Assembly: GCF_000472785.1 (NCBI RefSeq)
Contig: NZ_AXAL01000016.1
Span: forward strand, 1 to 64,000
Direction: 5' to 3'
DNA from: Mesorhizobium loti CJ3sym
Lineage (GTDB): Bacteria; Pseudomonadota; Alphaproteobacteria; Rhizobiales; Rhizobiaceae
DNA length: 64,000 bases
In this document: positions 25,789 through 35,412 of the stretch, piece after piece
How positions within the stretch are numbered: the first letter of the stretch is position 1
Layout: each line of letters begins with the position of its first letter
Made by a program: the position numbers and the translations under genes
The notes under the pieces: model-generated
Database searches by the model: none
Told to the model about the DNA's origin: nothing
The model's input: the letters and a program-made list of their open reading frames with translations, nothing else

Positions 25789-26661
25789 ATGGCTACTCAG
25801 CAGACCCGTTCGCTTGCCCGTTTCATGATGGCGCCATCCGTGGTGCTGCTGCTGGTCTGGATGGTCGTTCCGCTCGCACTCACCCTGTGGTTCTCCTTCC
25901 AGCAGTACAATCCGCTCAACCCCATCCGCGACGGCTTTGTTGGCTTCTCCAACTACGCACTGTTCTATTCCAATCCGGCCTTCCTGCAGTCGATCCTCAA
26001 CACCCTCACCCTGGTGGTCAGCGTGCTGTTGATCACGGTGATCGGCGGCATCCTGCTGGCACTGCTGATCGACCAGCCGATGTGGGGACAAGGCATTGTC
26101 CGCATCCTCGTCATCTCACCGTTCTTCGTCATGCCGCCGGTGGCCGCACTGGTGTGGAAGAACATGATCATGCACCCGCAATATGGCGTTTTCGCCGATA
26201 TAGCGCGCTTCTTCGACGCCCAGCCGATCGACTGGTTCGGGCAGCATCCGATGCTGGCCATCGTCATCATCGTCGCCTGGCAGTGGCTGCCTTTCGCGAC
26301 GCTGATCCTGTTGACCGCGCTGCAGTCGCTTGACGGTGAGCAGAAGGAGGCCGCCGAGATGGACGGCGCCGGCTTCGTCAGCCGCTTCATCTATCTGACG
26401 CTGCCGCACATGTCGCGCGCCATCACCGTCGTCATCCTGATCCAGACGATCTTCCTGCTGTCGGTCTATGCCGAGATCCTCGTCACCACCAATGGCGGCC
26501 CCGGCTATGCGTCCACCAACCTGCCCTTCCTCGTCTACCAGAAGGCCTTGCTGGAGTTCAAAATCGGCCAGGCATCCGCCGGCGGCATCATCGCTGTCAT
26601 TCTCGCCAACATCGTTGCCTTCTTCGCCATGCGCGCCGTCGGCAAGAACCTGGACAAGTAA
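25789..26661 (+). CDS. smoF: Polyol ABC transporter permease SmoF
   Basis: The 290-residue MalF-type permease has six membrane helices. The EAA loop that contacts the ATPase reads EQKEAAEMDGAGFVSRFIYL, followed by TLPHMSRAITVVILIQTIFL. The start is the ATG after GGGAGGGTGACC; a GTG three codons upstream lies within the ribosome site. Second gene of the smo operon, 11 bases before smoG. Confidence 0.9.
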   Translation: MATQQTRSLARFMMAPSVVLLLVWMVVPLALTLWFSFQQYNPLNPIRDGFVGFSNYALFYSNPAFLQSILNTLTLVVSVLLITVIGGILLALLIDQPMWGQGIVRILVISPFFVMPPVAALVWKNMIMHPQYGVFADIARFFDAQPIDWFGQHPMLAIVIIVAWQWLPFATLILLTALQSLDGEQKEAAEMDGAGFVSRFIYLTLPHMSRAITVVILIQTIFLLSVYAEILVTTNGGPGYASTNLPFLVYQKALLEFKIGQASAGGIIAVILANIVAFFAMRAVGKNLDK

Positions 26662-26672
26662 GGGAGGATACG

Positions 26673-27497
26673 ATGGCACGCTCAGTCACCACCCAGCACA
26701 AGACGATCGCGACAATTGCGGCCTGGATCGTCGCCCTGCTGATCTTCTTCCCGATCCTCTATACGATCATCACCTCGTTCAAGTCGGAGCAGGAGGCCAT
26801 CCAGGGCTTCAACCTGATCCCGTCGGGAACATTCGAGAGCTATATCGAGGTTCAGGCGCAGAGCGGCTATTTCAAATTCTTCCTGAACTCGGTGCTGCTC
26901 TCGGTCGGCTCGACCATCCTGGCCCTGCTTGTCGCCATCCCGGCGGCATGGTCGATGGCATTTGCGCCGACCAAGCGGACCAAGGACATATTGATGTGGA
27001 TGCTGTCCACCAAGATGATGCCGGCGGTCGCCGTGCTGTTCCCGATCTACCTGATCTTCCGCAATCTCGGACTGCTGGACAGCCGCATCGGCCTGATGAT
27101 CATGCTGATGCTGATCAATCTGCCGATCGTGGTGTGGATGCTCTACACCTACTTCCGCGAAATCCCGGGCGAGATCCTGGAAGCGGCGCGCATGGACGGG
27201 GCCTCCCTGTGGAACGAGATCATCTACGTGCTCACGCCCATGGCGGTGCCGGGCATCGCCTCGACCATGCTGCTCAACATCATCCTGGCTTGGAACGAAG
27301 CCTTCTGGACGATCCGTCTGACGACCACGGAAGCCGCGCCGCTCACCGCCTTCATCAGTTCCTTCTCCAGCCCGCAAGGCCTGTTCTGGGCCAAGCTCTC
27401 AGCGGCCTCGACACTGGCCATCGCGCCCATCCTGATCATGGGCTGGTTCAGCCAGAAGCAGCTGGTGCGCGGCCTGACATTTGGTGCCGTCAAGTAA
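26673..27497 (+). CDS. smoG: Polyol ABC transporter permease SmoG
   Basis: The 274-residue MalG-type permease has six membrane helices and the EAA motif EILEAARMDGASLWNEIIYV followed by LTPMAVPGIAS. It pairs with SmoF in the inner membrane. SmoK should supply the ATP hydrolysis. It is read in the smo operon after SmoF with GGGAGG as ribosome site. Confidence 0.9.
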   Translation: MARSVTTQHKTIATIAAWIVALLIFFPILYTIITSFKSEQEAIQGFNLIPSGTFESYIEVQAQSGYFKFFLNSVLLSVGSTILALLVAIPAAWSMAFAPTKRTKDILMWMLSTKMMPAVAVLFPIYLIFRNLGLLDSRIGLMIMLMLINLPIVVWMLYTYFREIPGEILEAARMDGASLWNEIIYVLTPMAVPGIASTMLLNIILAWNEAFWTIRLTTTEAAPLTAFISSFSSPQGLFWAKLSAASTLAIAPILIMGWFSQKQLVRGLTFGAVK

Positions 27498-27543
27498 CGT
27501 GACGCGTAAGAACGTCGGACAATAACCCCTCGGGGAGGAAACC

Positions 27544-28548
27544 ATGGGAAACATCACGCTCAAGAACGTCTCCAAGTCCTTTGGATCGACGTCCATCATC
27601 CCCGGCCTCGATCTGGTGATCGAGAATGGCGAGTTCGTCGTCTTCGTCGGCCCGTCGGGTTGCGGCAAGTCCACGCTGCTGCGGCTGATCGCCGGGCTGG
27701 AGGACACCAGCGGCGGCACCATCAACATCGATGGCCGCGACGTCACCGGCGAGGCGCCAGCCAAGCGCAAGCTGGCCATGGTGTTCCAGTCCTACGCGCT
27801 CTATCCGCATATGACGGTGGCCAAGAACATCGGCTTCCCGCTGAAGATGGCCGGTGAAGACAAGGCCACCATCGACAAGAAGGTGGGCGACGCGGCGCGG
27901 GTGCTGAACCTCACGAATTACCTCGAACGCCGTCCCGGCCAGCTTTCCGGCGGCCAGCGCCAGCGCGTCGCCATCGGCCGCGCCATCGTGCGCCAGCCTA
28001 CCGCCTTCCTGTTCGACGAACCGCTGTCCAACCTCGACGCCGCACTGCGCGGCACCATGCGGCTGGAGATCAGCGAGCTGCACCATCAGCTCAAGACGAC
28101 CATGATCTACGTCACCCACGACCAGGTCGAAGCCATGACCATGGCCGACAAGATCGTCGTGCTGAACGCCGGCAATATCGAGCAGGTCGGCTCGCCGATG
28201 GAGCTCTACAAGACGCCGAAGAACCTGTTCGTCGCCGGCTTCATCGGCTCGCCGAAGATGAACCTGATCGAAGGCGCACCCGCCGCCAAATACAATGCCA
28301 AGACCATCGGCATCCGTCCCGAACATATGGAAATCTCGACCACGGCAGGCGAATGGAAAGCCACTGTAGGCGTTGCCGAACATCTTGGCTCCGACACGTT
28401 CTTGCACGTCCAGGCCGATGGCGTCGGTCCGCTGACGGTGCGTGCCGACGGCGAACTCGCGGTTCACCACGGCGACACCATTTATCTGACGCCCGACAAG
28501 GCCAAGATGCACCGCTTCGGACCCGACGGAAAGGCGCTGGCATCGTGA
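27544..28548 (+). CDS. smoK: Polyol ABC transporter ATP-binding protein SmoK
   Basis: The 334-residue MalK-type ATPase has Walker A GPSGCGKST (about 38-46), Q-loop VFQSYALYPHMT, signature LSGGQRQR, Walker B AFLFDEPLSNLDA and switch His in YVTHDQVEAMT. The C-terminal OB-like domain includes IGIRPEHMEIS. It ends in a GTGA overlap with the sorbitol dehydrogenase gene, so the two are translated together. Confidence 0.92.
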   Translation: MGNITLKNVSKSFGSTSIIPGLDLVIENGEFVVFVGPSGCGKSTLLRLIAGLEDTSGGTINIDGRDVTGEAPAKRKLAMVFQSYALYPHMTVAKNIGFPLKMAGEDKATIDKKVGDAARVLNLTNYLERRPGQLSGGQRQRVAIGRAIVRQPTAFLFDEPLSNLDAALRGTMRLEISELHHQLKTTMIYVTHDQVEAMTMADKIVVLNAGNIEQVGSPMELYKTPKNLFVAGFIGSPKMNLIEGAPAAKYNAKTIGIRPEHMEISTTAGEWKATVGVAEHLGSDTFLHVQADGVGPLTVRADGELAVHHGDTIYLTPDKAKMHRFGPDGKALAS

Positions 28549-29315
28549 GACTGGCCGGCAAATCGGCGCTGATCACGGGCTCCGCCCGTGGCATCGGCCG
28601 GGCCTTCGCCGAAGCCTATGTCGGCGAAGGCGCCACGGTGGCGATTGCCGATATCAACCTCGAGGCCGCGAAAAAGACGGCTGGCGAGATCGGCGGCAAA
28701 GCCTATGCCGTGAAGCTCGATGTCACGGACCAGGTATCCATCGACGCGGCGGTAAAGGCGGTGGAAGCCAAGGCTGATGGCCTCGACATACTGATCAACA
28801 ACGCTGCTCTGTTCGACCTGGCGCCGATCGTCGAGATCTCGCGGGCAAGTTACGAAAAACTGTTCTCCGTCAATGTCGCCGGCACGCTGTTCATGTTGCA
28901 GGCTGCCGCCCGATCGATGATCGCGCGGGGCAAGGGCGGCAAGATCATCAACGTGGCAAGCCAGGCCGGTCGGCGCGGCGAGGCGCTGGTCGGCGTCTAT
29001 TGCGCCACAAAGGCCGCCGTTATCTCGCTGACCCAATCGGCGGGGCTTGACCTGATCAAGCACCACATCAACGTCAACGGTATCGCACCCGGTGTCGTAG
29101 ACAGCGATATGTGGGACGAGGTCGATTCGCTGTTCGCCAAGTACGAGAACCGGCCAAAGGGCGAGAAGAAGAGACTGGTTGGCGAGGGCGTGCCTTACGG
29201 CCGGATGGGCAAACCGGAGGACCTCGCCGGCATGGCTGTCTTCCTGGCGAGCGCTGACGCCGAATACATCGTCGCCCAGACCTACAATGTCGATGGCGGC
29301 CAGTGGATGAGTTGA
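28545..29315 (+). CDS. smoS: Sorbitol dehydrogenase (short-chain dehydrogenase) SmoS
   Basis: The 256-residue short-chain dehydrogenase equals the Rhodobacter sorbitol dehydrogenase in length. It has the NAD motif TGSARGIG near residue 10, NNAAL, catalytic Ser in NVASQAGRRG and YxxxK in VYCATKAA. The C-terminus NVDGGQWMS is the family ending. The enzyme oxidises D-sorbitol to D-fructose in the cytoplasm. It starts with GTG overlapping the smoK stop. Confidence 0.9.
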   Translation: MRLAGKSALITGSARGIGRAFAEAYVGEGATVAIADINLEAAKKTAGEIGGKAYAVKLDVTDQVSIDAAVKAVEAKADGLDILINNAALFDLAPIVEISRASYEKLFSVNVAGTLFMLQAAARSMIARGKGGKIINVASQAGRRGEALVGVYCATKAAVISLTQSAGLDLIKHHINVNGIAPGVVDSDMWDEVDSLFAKYENRPKGEKKRLVGEGVPYGRMGKPEDLAGMAVFLASADAEYIVAQTYNVDGGQWMS

Positions 29316-29322
29316 GGGGGGA

Positions 29323-29362
29323 CGGCCTCTGTTCCTCGTTCCTCCGCGAGGCGCAGAGGCCG
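29323..29362 (+). terminator. Hairpin between smoS and mtlK
   Basis: CGGCCTCTG (29323-29331) and CAGAGGCCG (29354-29362) are perfect inverted 9-mers. A second inner pair, CCTCG/CGAGG, lengthens the structure. No U-run follows. It may reduce read-through from smoS to mtlK or stabilise the upstream message. The rest of the 164-base gap has a CCCGTG-AACA-CGGG hairpin and nothing else I can name. Confidence 0.45.
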
Positions 29363-29479
29363 ACACATCAAAGTGAAAGGCCGCATCGACCCCGGTCGGC
29401 GCGGCATCCCTGACCTTCTTCCCGTGAACACGGGAGAGGGGAATAACGCAGGCCGAAATCAGGCCAAAGGGTAAAACAG

Positions 29480-30958
29480 ATGACCGTGAAACTCTCGTCT
29501 TCCAATCTCTCCAAGCTGCCCGCCAATGTCGCCGGTCCGAAATACGACCGCTCGAAGCTCAAGGCCGGCATCGTGCATTTTGGTGTCGGCAATTTCCATC
29601 GCTCGCATCAGGCCGTCTATCTCGACGATCTGTTCAATTCGGGTGTCGGACATGGCTGGGCACTGGTCGGCGCCGGCGTGTTCGAGGGCGAGAAGATCGG
29701 CCGCGGCAAGCTCGAAGAGCAGGACTGGCTGACCACGGTCGTCGAGCAGGATGAAGGCCATATGAGCGCCCGCGTCACCGGCGCGATGATCGACTTCCTG
29801 ATGCCGGGCGATGCAGCCGGCACAATCGAACGCCTTGCCGATCCGGCGATCAAGATCGTGTCGCTGACCATCACCGAAGGCGGCTATTTCATCGACCCGG
29901 CCTCGGGCGTGTTCAACCCGACCCACCCCGATATCGTCGCCGACGCACGACCGGGCGCCATGCCGAAGACCGTGTTCGGCATCATCCTCGCCGGACTGGT
30001 GCGCCGGCGCGACGAGGGCACCGTGCCGTTCACCGTCATGTCCTGCGACAACATCCCCCACAACGGCCATGTCACGTCGGATGGGGTCATCGGGTTGGCC
30101 CGGCTGATCGACGAGGATCTGGCCAACTGGGTCAGCGACCATGTCGCCTTTCCCAACGGCATGGTCGATCGCATCACGCCGGCCACCACCGACCGCGAAC
30201 GCGGCATCCTGGCCAAGGATTTTGGCGTCGAGGACGCCTGGCCGGTGTTCTGCGAGCCGTTCCGGCAATGGGTGCTGGAAGACCGTTTCACCGATGGTCG
30301 CCCACCGCTGGAAAAGGTCGGCGTCCAGTTCGTCAAGGACGTCGCGCCCTACGAATTGATGAAGATCCGCATCCTCAATGGCGGCCACGCCACCATCGCC
30401 TATCCGGCCGGGCTGATGGACATCCATTTCGTCCATGAGGCGATGCAGGAGCCGCTGGTGCGCGGCTTTCTCGACAAGCTCGAGCACGACGAGATCATTC
30501 CGACCGTGCCACCGGTGCCGGATACGGTGCTGGAGGACTATTACCAGCTCATCGAGAAGCGCTTTTCCAATCCCAAGATCGGCGACACTATCCGCCGGCT
30601 CTGCCTCGACGGCTCCAACCGCCAGCCGAAATTCATCATCCCGACCATCGCCGACCGCCTGAAGGCGGGAAAAGGTGTCTCCGGCCTGGCGCTGGAATCC
30701 GCACTCTGGTGCCGCTACTGCTTCGGCACATCAGACAGCGGCGCCGTCATCGAACCCAACGACCCGAGCTGGGACCGGCTGCAGGCAACGGCAAGGGCGG
30801 CAAAGGATGCGCCCGCCGCCTGGCTGGCCATGGAGGACATCTATGGCGATGTCGGCCGCGCGGCGGCCTTTGTCGAGGCCTTCGGCCATGCGCTCAACGT
30901 GCTGTGGGCCAATGGCGCCCGCGCCACGCTGACGCGCTACATCGCCGGCAAGCTCTGA
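29480..30958 (+). CDS. mtlK: Mannitol 2-dehydrogenase
   Basis: The 492-residue protein is the length of the polyol-specific long-chain dehydrogenases. It has the N-terminal NAD region KAGIVHFGVGNFHRSHQAVY, SLTITEGGYF, CDNIPHNGHV and the catalytic Lys-Asn-His set in ELMKIRILNGGHATIAYPAG. It oxidises D-mannitol to D-fructose with NAD and in related strains also acts on D-arabitol. It follows smoS in the same operon. Confidence 0.92.
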   Translation: MTVKLSSSNLSKLPANVAGPKYDRSKLKAGIVHFGVGNFHRSHQAVYLDDLFNSGVGHGWALVGAGVFEGEKIGRGKLEEQDWLTTVVEQDEGHMSARVTGAMIDFLMPGDAAGTIERLADPAIKIVSLTITEGGYFIDPASGVFNPTHPDIVADARPGAMPKTVFGIILAGLVRRRDEGTVPFTVMSCDNIPHNGHVTSDGVIGLARLIDEDLANWVSDHVAFPNGMVDRITPATTDRERGILAKDFGVEDAWPVFCEPFRQWVLEDRFTDGRPPLEKVGVQFVKDVAPYELMKIRILNGGHATIAYPAGLMDIHFVHEAMQEPLVRGFLDKLEHDEIIPTVPPVPDTVLEDYYQLIEKRFSNPKIGDTIRRLCLDGSNRQPKFIIPTIADRLKAGKGVSGLALESALWCRYCFGTSDSGAVIEPNDPSWDRLQATARAAKDAPAAWLAMEDIYGDVGRAAAFVEAFGHALNVLWANGARATLTRYIAGKL

Positions 30959-30973
30959 GAGCCATCCGACGCC

Positions 30974-31657
30974 ATGACGCCTGAACTGGTCATCTTCGAC
31001 TGCGATGGCGTGCTGGTCGACAGCGAGGCGCTCTCCGTCTCGGCGCTTCTCGGCATGATCGAGCTTGCCGGCGGCAGCATCGGGGAGGACGCCGCCTACG
31101 AGCATTTCCTCGGCAAGAGCATGAAAAGCGTGCGCGAGATCCTCGGCCGCGACTTCGGCCTGGAGATCACCGATCAGCACCTGACCGCGATGCGCGTCGA
31201 CCTGATGCGAAAGTTCCGTGAAGGGCTGAAGCCGATCCCCGGCGTCAAGGAGATGTTGCGTGGGCTTGGCCTGCCGTTCTGCGTCGCCTCCTCCGGCACG
31301 CTGGAACGCATCCGCTATGCGCTTGATGTCACCGGTCTGCTCGGGCTGATGGAGCCGCATCTGTTCAGCGCCGCCATGGTGACCAAGGGAAAGCCGGCGC
31401 CCGACCTTTTCCTGCATGCCGCCGCCAGCATGCAGGCCGATCCACGCAAATGCCTCGTCATCGAGGACAGTCCGGCCGGTGTCGCGGCCGCGCGCGCGGC
31501 CGGTATGCGCGTCTTTGGCTTCACCGGCGGCGCACATGCCGGCAACCCCGCTTTGAAAGCGCGGCTTGCGTCGAACGAACCTGACTTTATATTCGCTGAC
31601 ATGCTGCAATTGCCCGATCTGATTGCAGGCCTGGGAGCGAGAGTTAGAGCATCTTGA
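30974..31657 (+). CDS. HAD-family phosphatase at the end of the polyol operon
   Basis: The 227-residue protein has motif I VIFDCDGVLVDSE (Asp9 and Asp11), the Ser of motif II in CVASSGTLERIRYALDV, motif III Lys in TKGKPAPDLF and motif IV LVIEDSPAGVAAARAAGMRV. A helical cap lies between motif I and II. It is probably a hexitol or pentitol phosphate phosphatase or a proof-reading enzyme. Its last four bases overlap the FGGY kinase start, so the two should be co-expressed. Confidence 0.88.
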   Translation: MTPELVIFDCDGVLVDSEALSVSALLGMIELAGGSIGEDAAYEHFLGKSMKSVREILGRDFGLEITDQHLTAMRVDLMRKFREGLKPIPGVKEMLRGLGLPFCVASSGTLERIRYALDVTGLLGLMEPHLFSAAMVTKGKPAPDLFLHAAASMQADPRKCLVIEDSPAGVAAARAAGMRVFGFTGGAHAGNPALKARLASNEPDFIFADMLQLPDLIAGLGARVRAS

Positions 31658-33240
31658 CGAAACAGTTTGTTTGCGCGGTCGATGTCGGCACCGGGAGCGC
31701 TCGCGCGGGCATTCTCGACACCAGTGGCACGTTGCTTGGCCGCGCCGAGCGGCCGATCGCCATGAATCAACCGAAGCCCGACCACGCCGAGCATGATTCG
31801 CGCGATATCTGGTCGGCGGTCTGCATCGCAGTACGTGCCGCCCGCGAAAAAGCCGGCGTTACGGCAGAAGATATTGTCGGCATCTCCTTTGATGCCACCT
31901 GTTCCCTGGTGGTGCGCGACCGGCAGGGCGACCAGCTCAGCGTCTCGGTGTCGGGCGACCAGCGCTGGGACACCATCGTCTGGCTCGACCACCGCGCCAT
32001 TGGTGAAGCCGACGAATGCACAGCGAGCAGCCACGAGGTGCTCAACTATATCGGCGGCGTCATGTCGCCGGAGATGGCGACGCCGAAGCTGATGTGGCTG
32101 AAGCGTAATCTGCGCAAGACGTGGAATGAAGCCGGCTACCTATTTGACCTGACCGATTTCCTGACCTGGCAGGCGACGGGCTCTCTCGCCCGCTCGCAAT
32201 GCACGCTAACCGCCAAATGGACCTATCTGGCGCATGAGGAAAGCGCCTGGCAGCGCGATTTCTTCGAAATGGTCGGCCTCGACGATCTCTTTGAGCACGG
32301 CAACCTGCCTGAAAGGGCAAGCCCGGTTGGCGCCGATATCGGCCACTTGACACCGCATGCGGCGGCGGAGCTTGGCCTGAGCGAAAAATGCCGGGTCGGC
32401 GCAGGCGTCATCGATGCCTATGCCGGCGCACTTGGCGTGCTTGGCGGTTTTGCCGGCGACGAACAGGATATCGGCCGGCACCTGGCGCTGATCGCCGGCA
32501 CGTCGAGCTGCGTCATGGCGATGTCGCCCGACCCGCAGCCTTTCGCCGGCGTCTGGGGACCCTACTACGGCGCGGCGCTGCCGAAGCTGTGGCTGTCGGA
32601 AGGCGGCCAGTCGGCCACCGGGGCGCTTCTCGACCACATCATCCGTTGGCACGGTGTTGGCGGCGAGCCGGATGCGGCCATGCATGCCAAAATCGCCCGG
32701 CGCGTCGCCGAACTGCGCGCCACTGAGGGCGAGAACCTCGCCGCACGCTTGCATGTGCTGCCTGACTTTCACGGCAACCGGTCGCCGCTCGCCGATCCGC
32801 ACGCGGTCGGCGTCGTCAGCGGGCTGACGCTGGATTCCTCCTTCGACAGCCTGTGCAAGCTCTATTGGCGCACCGCCGTCGGCATCGCGCTCGGTGTGCG
32901 CCATGTGCTGGAGGCGCTGAACGAGAACGGCTATCTGATCGACACGCTGCACGTCACCGGCGGCCACACCAAGAACCCGCTGCTGATGGAACTCTATGCC
33001 GATGCCACCGGCTGCACGGTGGTCGAACCCTTGGCCGACGAAGCGGTGCTGCTTGGCACCGGCATGGTGGCCGCCACAGCTGCCGGCCTGTTTCCCGACC
33101 TCAACGCCGCCTGCCTTGCCATGCAGCAAGGCGGCAGGACGCGCGCCGCCAATCCGGCCGCCGGCGCCCGCTTTGACCGCGACTACCGGATTTTCCTGGA
33201 AATGCACCGCCAGCGGCAGGCGCTTGACGCGATCCGGTAG
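31654..33240 (+). CDS. FGGY-family carbohydrate kinase (ribulokinase/xylulokinase-like)
   Basis: The 528-residue sugar kinase has the N-terminal phosphate loop AVDVGTGSARAGILDTSG and DATCSLVV. It has a second ATP-binding region LIAGTSSCVMAMSPDP and a C-terminal VTGGHTKNPLLMELYADATG. The length and the WDTIVWLDHRA segment suit the pentulose (D-ribulokinase-like) subgroup. It would phosphorylate the ketose made by the dehydrogenases upstream. It starts with TTG overlapping the HAD gene by four bases. It ends 19 bases from the convergent ATPase gene. Confidence 0.85.
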   Translation: MTKQFVCAVDVGTGSARAGILDTSGTLLGRAERPIAMNQPKPDHAEHDSRDIWSAVCIAVRAAREKAGVTAEDIVGISFDATCSLVVRDRQGDQLSVSVSGDQRWDTIVWLDHRAIGEADECTASSHEVLNYIGGVMSPEMATPKLMWLKRNLRKTWNEAGYLFDLTDFLTWQATGSLARSQCTLTAKWTYLAHEESAWQRDFFEMVGLDDLFEHGNLPERASPVGADIGHLTPHAAAELGLSEKCRVGAGVIDAYAGALGVLGGFAGDEQDIGRHLALIAGTSSCVMAMSPDPQPFAGVWGPYYGAALPKLWLSEGGQSATGALLDHIIRWHGVGGEPDAAMHAKIARRVAELRATEGENLAARLHVLPDFHGNRSPLADPHAVGVVSGLTLDSSFDSLCKLYWRTAVGIALGVRHVLEALNENGYLIDTLHVTGGHTKNPLLMELYADATGCTVVEPLADEAVLLGTGMVAATAAGLFPDLNAACLAMQQGGRTRAANPAAGARFDRDYRIFLEMHRQRQALDAIR

Positions 33241-33259
33241 CGGCCTGGAACGGGCCGCG

Positions 33260-34348
33260 TCACTGCCTGAGCAGGGATGCGCCGGATGCCGCGTTGAACA
33301 GATGCAGGCTCGATTCATCAAAGGTGTAGCGGACATCGCTGCGGATGATGGGGCACGCGCGGCTGGAAACCAGAGCGCTGATTTCCTTGCCGCCCAAAGC
33401 AAATGTCACCAGCGCATCGTTGCCGTGAAACTCGATGAGATCAGCTGTGCCTGCCAGCAGATTTTCGGAGCCGCCGGGCGTCGCTGTCCTGAGGTCAGGA
33501 GGCCTGATCCCAAGCACTGCGCGCTCGCCATCTTGAAGCGTGAAGCGTGAGCCATCGATGGTAAAGGCGGTTCCGGGATTGGTCAGCGTCCAGCCATTCG
33601 CGACGCGGCTGACCGTCACGTCGATGAAATTCATGTTCGGTGTTCCGATGAACCCGGCGACGAACAGATTCGCCGGCCGCTCGTAGATTTCCGCCGGCGA
33701 GCCGATCTGCTCGATCCGGCCGTCGCGCAGCAGCACGATGCGGTCGGCGAGCGTCATCGCCTCGAGCTGGTCATGGGTGACGTAGACGGTGGTCGTGTTC
33801 AGCGACTGGTGCAGCCGGGCGATCTCGATGCGCATGTGGTTGCGCAGCTTGGCGTCGAGATTGGACAGCGGCTCGTCAAACAGGAACACTTTTGGCGTCT
33901 TGATCATGGCGCGTGCGATGGCGACGCGCTGCTGCTGGCCGCCGGACAGCTCAGTGGGCTTGCGGCCGAGATAGGGATCGAGACCCAGCGTCTTCGAGAC
34001 TGCCTCGACACGCTGCTGGATCTCGGCCTTCGGCACCTTCTGCCGCTTCAGGCCGAAGGCGATGTTGTCGAAGATCGTCATGTGCGGATAGAGCGCGTAG
34101 TTCTGGAACACCATGGCGATGCCGCGGTCGCCCGGATCGAGATCGTTGACCACCTTGCCGCCGATCGAGACCTCGCCGCCGCTGATGTCCTCCAGCCCCG
34201 CCAGCATGCGCAGCAAGGTCGACTTACCGCAGCCGGACGGGCCGAGGAAGACGACGAATTCGTGCTCCTCGATCGAGAGGTTGAGGTCGCGGATGACCGT
34301 GGTGGCGCCATAGGCCTTGTCGACATGGGAGCAAACGATCGCGGACAT
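33260..34348 (-). CDS. Sugar ABC transporter ATP-binding protein (UgpC/MalK type)
   Basis: The 362-residue protein has Walker A GPSGCGKST, Q-loop VFQNYALYPHMT, signature LSGGQQQR, Walker B FLFDEPLSNLDA and switch YVTHDQLEAMT. A C-terminal TOBE domain has VLGIRPPDLR. It shares the core with SmoK but is clearly a different gene. It is the last gene of the AraC-SBP-permease-dehydrogenase operon, 2 bases after the dehydrogenase. Confidence 0.92.
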   Translation of the reverse strand: MSAIVCSHVDKAYGATTVIRDLNLSIEEHEFVVFLGPSGCGKSTLLRMLAGLEDISGGEVSIGGKVVNDLDPGDRGIAMVFQNYALYPHMTIFDNIAFGLKRQKVPKAEIQQRVEAVSKTLGLDPYLGRKPTELSGGQQQRVAIARAMIKTPKVFLFDEPLSNLDAKLRNHMRIEIARLHQSLNTTTVYVTHDQLEAMTLADRIVLLRDGRIEQIGSPAEIYERPANLFVAGFIGTPNMNFIDVTVSRVANGWTLTNPGTAFTIDGSRFTLQDGERAVLGIRPPDLRTATPGGSENLLAGTADLIEFHGNDALVTFALGGKEISALVSSRACPIIRSDVRYTFDESSLHLFNAASGASLLRQ

Positions 34349-34350
34349 GC

Positions 34351-35397
34351 TCAGCCCTTCTCGCCGGTCAGCAGGATCTGCAGCTTGACGTCCTCCGGCT
34401 TGCCTTCGGCGGCCCGTTCGAATGCCTTGATGCTGTCGGAGAAATCATAGGTGCCGGTGATCAGCGGCTTGAGGTCGACCTTGCCGGAAGCGATGAGCTG
34501 CAAGGCGCGATCGAAAATGTTGGCGTAGCGGAATACCGTCTCGATGCGCACTTCCTTCGAGATCGCGGCCGGTACGTTGAGCGCCACCGGCTCGACCGGC
34601 AACCCGACCAGCACCACCGCGCCGCCCGGCCGCACGACATCGAACAGATCGGCGAAAGCCTTCGGGCTGCCACTGGCCTCGAAGACGATGTCGGCACCCC
34701 AATTGTCGGTCGCGGCGGCGACGGCATCGACCAGCGACTGCTCGCCGATATTGACCGGTACGATGCCGGCATACTGCGCGGCGATCTTCAGCTTGGGCGC
34801 GGAGAAATCGGAAATCAGCACTTTCGAGCAGCCGCCGGCAAGTGCGGCAAGCGCGATCATGATGCCGATCGGGCCACAACCGACGACGACGGCGACATCT
34901 CCCGGAACGATCCGGGCCCGGCTTGCCGCCTGCATGCCGATGGCGAAGGGTTCGACCATCGCGCCTTCGGCGAAGGAGACATTGTCGGGCAATTTGTAGG
35001 TGAAGGCGGCGGGGTGCACGGCATAGGGCGCGAGCACGCCATGCACCGGCGGCGTCGCCCAGAAACTGACATCAGGGTCGACATTGTAGATGCCGAGTTT
35101 CGTCGCGCGCGACGACAGGTTGGGCACGCCAGGCTCCATGCAGACACGGTCGCCGACCTTGAACGTCCCGACATTGGCGCCGGTCTCGACCACCGTTCCA
35201 GCGGCTTCATGGCCGAGCACCATCGGCGCGCGCACGACGTAGCTGCCGATGGCGCCATGGGTGTAGTAGTGAACATCGCTGCCACAGACGCCGACAGTGT
35301 GAATGGCGATCTTGACGTCGTCCGGCCCGACATCGAGCGGCAACGCGATCTCGCGCAGCGACAGTTCGCCTTTTTTCTCAAGCACCAGTGCCCGCAT
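34351..35397 (-). CDS. Zinc-dependent alcohol dehydrogenase (xylitol/sorbitol dehydrogenase-like)
   Basis: The 348-residue medium-chain dehydrogenase has catalytic zinc ligands in GVCGSDVHYYTHG (Cys) and VLGHEAAG (His-Glu), plus a later Glu in MVEPFAIG. The NAD-binding GCGPIGIMIAL follows. The usual four-Cys structural zinc lobe is absent in the middle: the segment DRVCMEPGVPNLSSRATKLG shows few Cys. This is typical of the xylitol/sorbitol type. Placement inside a transporter operon indicates that it oxidises the imported polyol. Confidence 0.88.
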   Translation of the reverse strand: MRALVLEKKGELSLREIALPLDVGPDDVKIAIHTVGVCGSDVHYYTHGAIGSYVVRAPMVLGHEAAGTVVETGANVGTFKVGDRVCMEPGVPNLSSRATKLGIYNVDPDVSFWATPPVHGVLAPYAVHPAAFTYKLPDNVSFAEGAMVEPFAIGMQAASRARIVPGDVAVVVGCGPIGIMIALAALAGGCSKVLISDFSAPKLKIAAQYAGIVPVNIGEQSLVDAVAAATDNWGADIVFEASGSPKAFADLFDVVRPGGAVVLVGLPVEPVALNVPAAISKEVRIETVFRYANIFDRALQLIASGKVDLKPLITGTYDFSDSIKAFERAAEGKPEDVKLQILLTGEKG

Positions 35398-35412
35398 CGG
35401 GTAATCCTCGCA

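Noticed and set aside
34351..35397. Possible loss of function of the zinc dehydrogenase because the structural four-Cys zinc site is missing
   Set aside because: Xylitol and sorbitol dehydrogenases of this branch commonly lack that site; the catalytic ligands are present.
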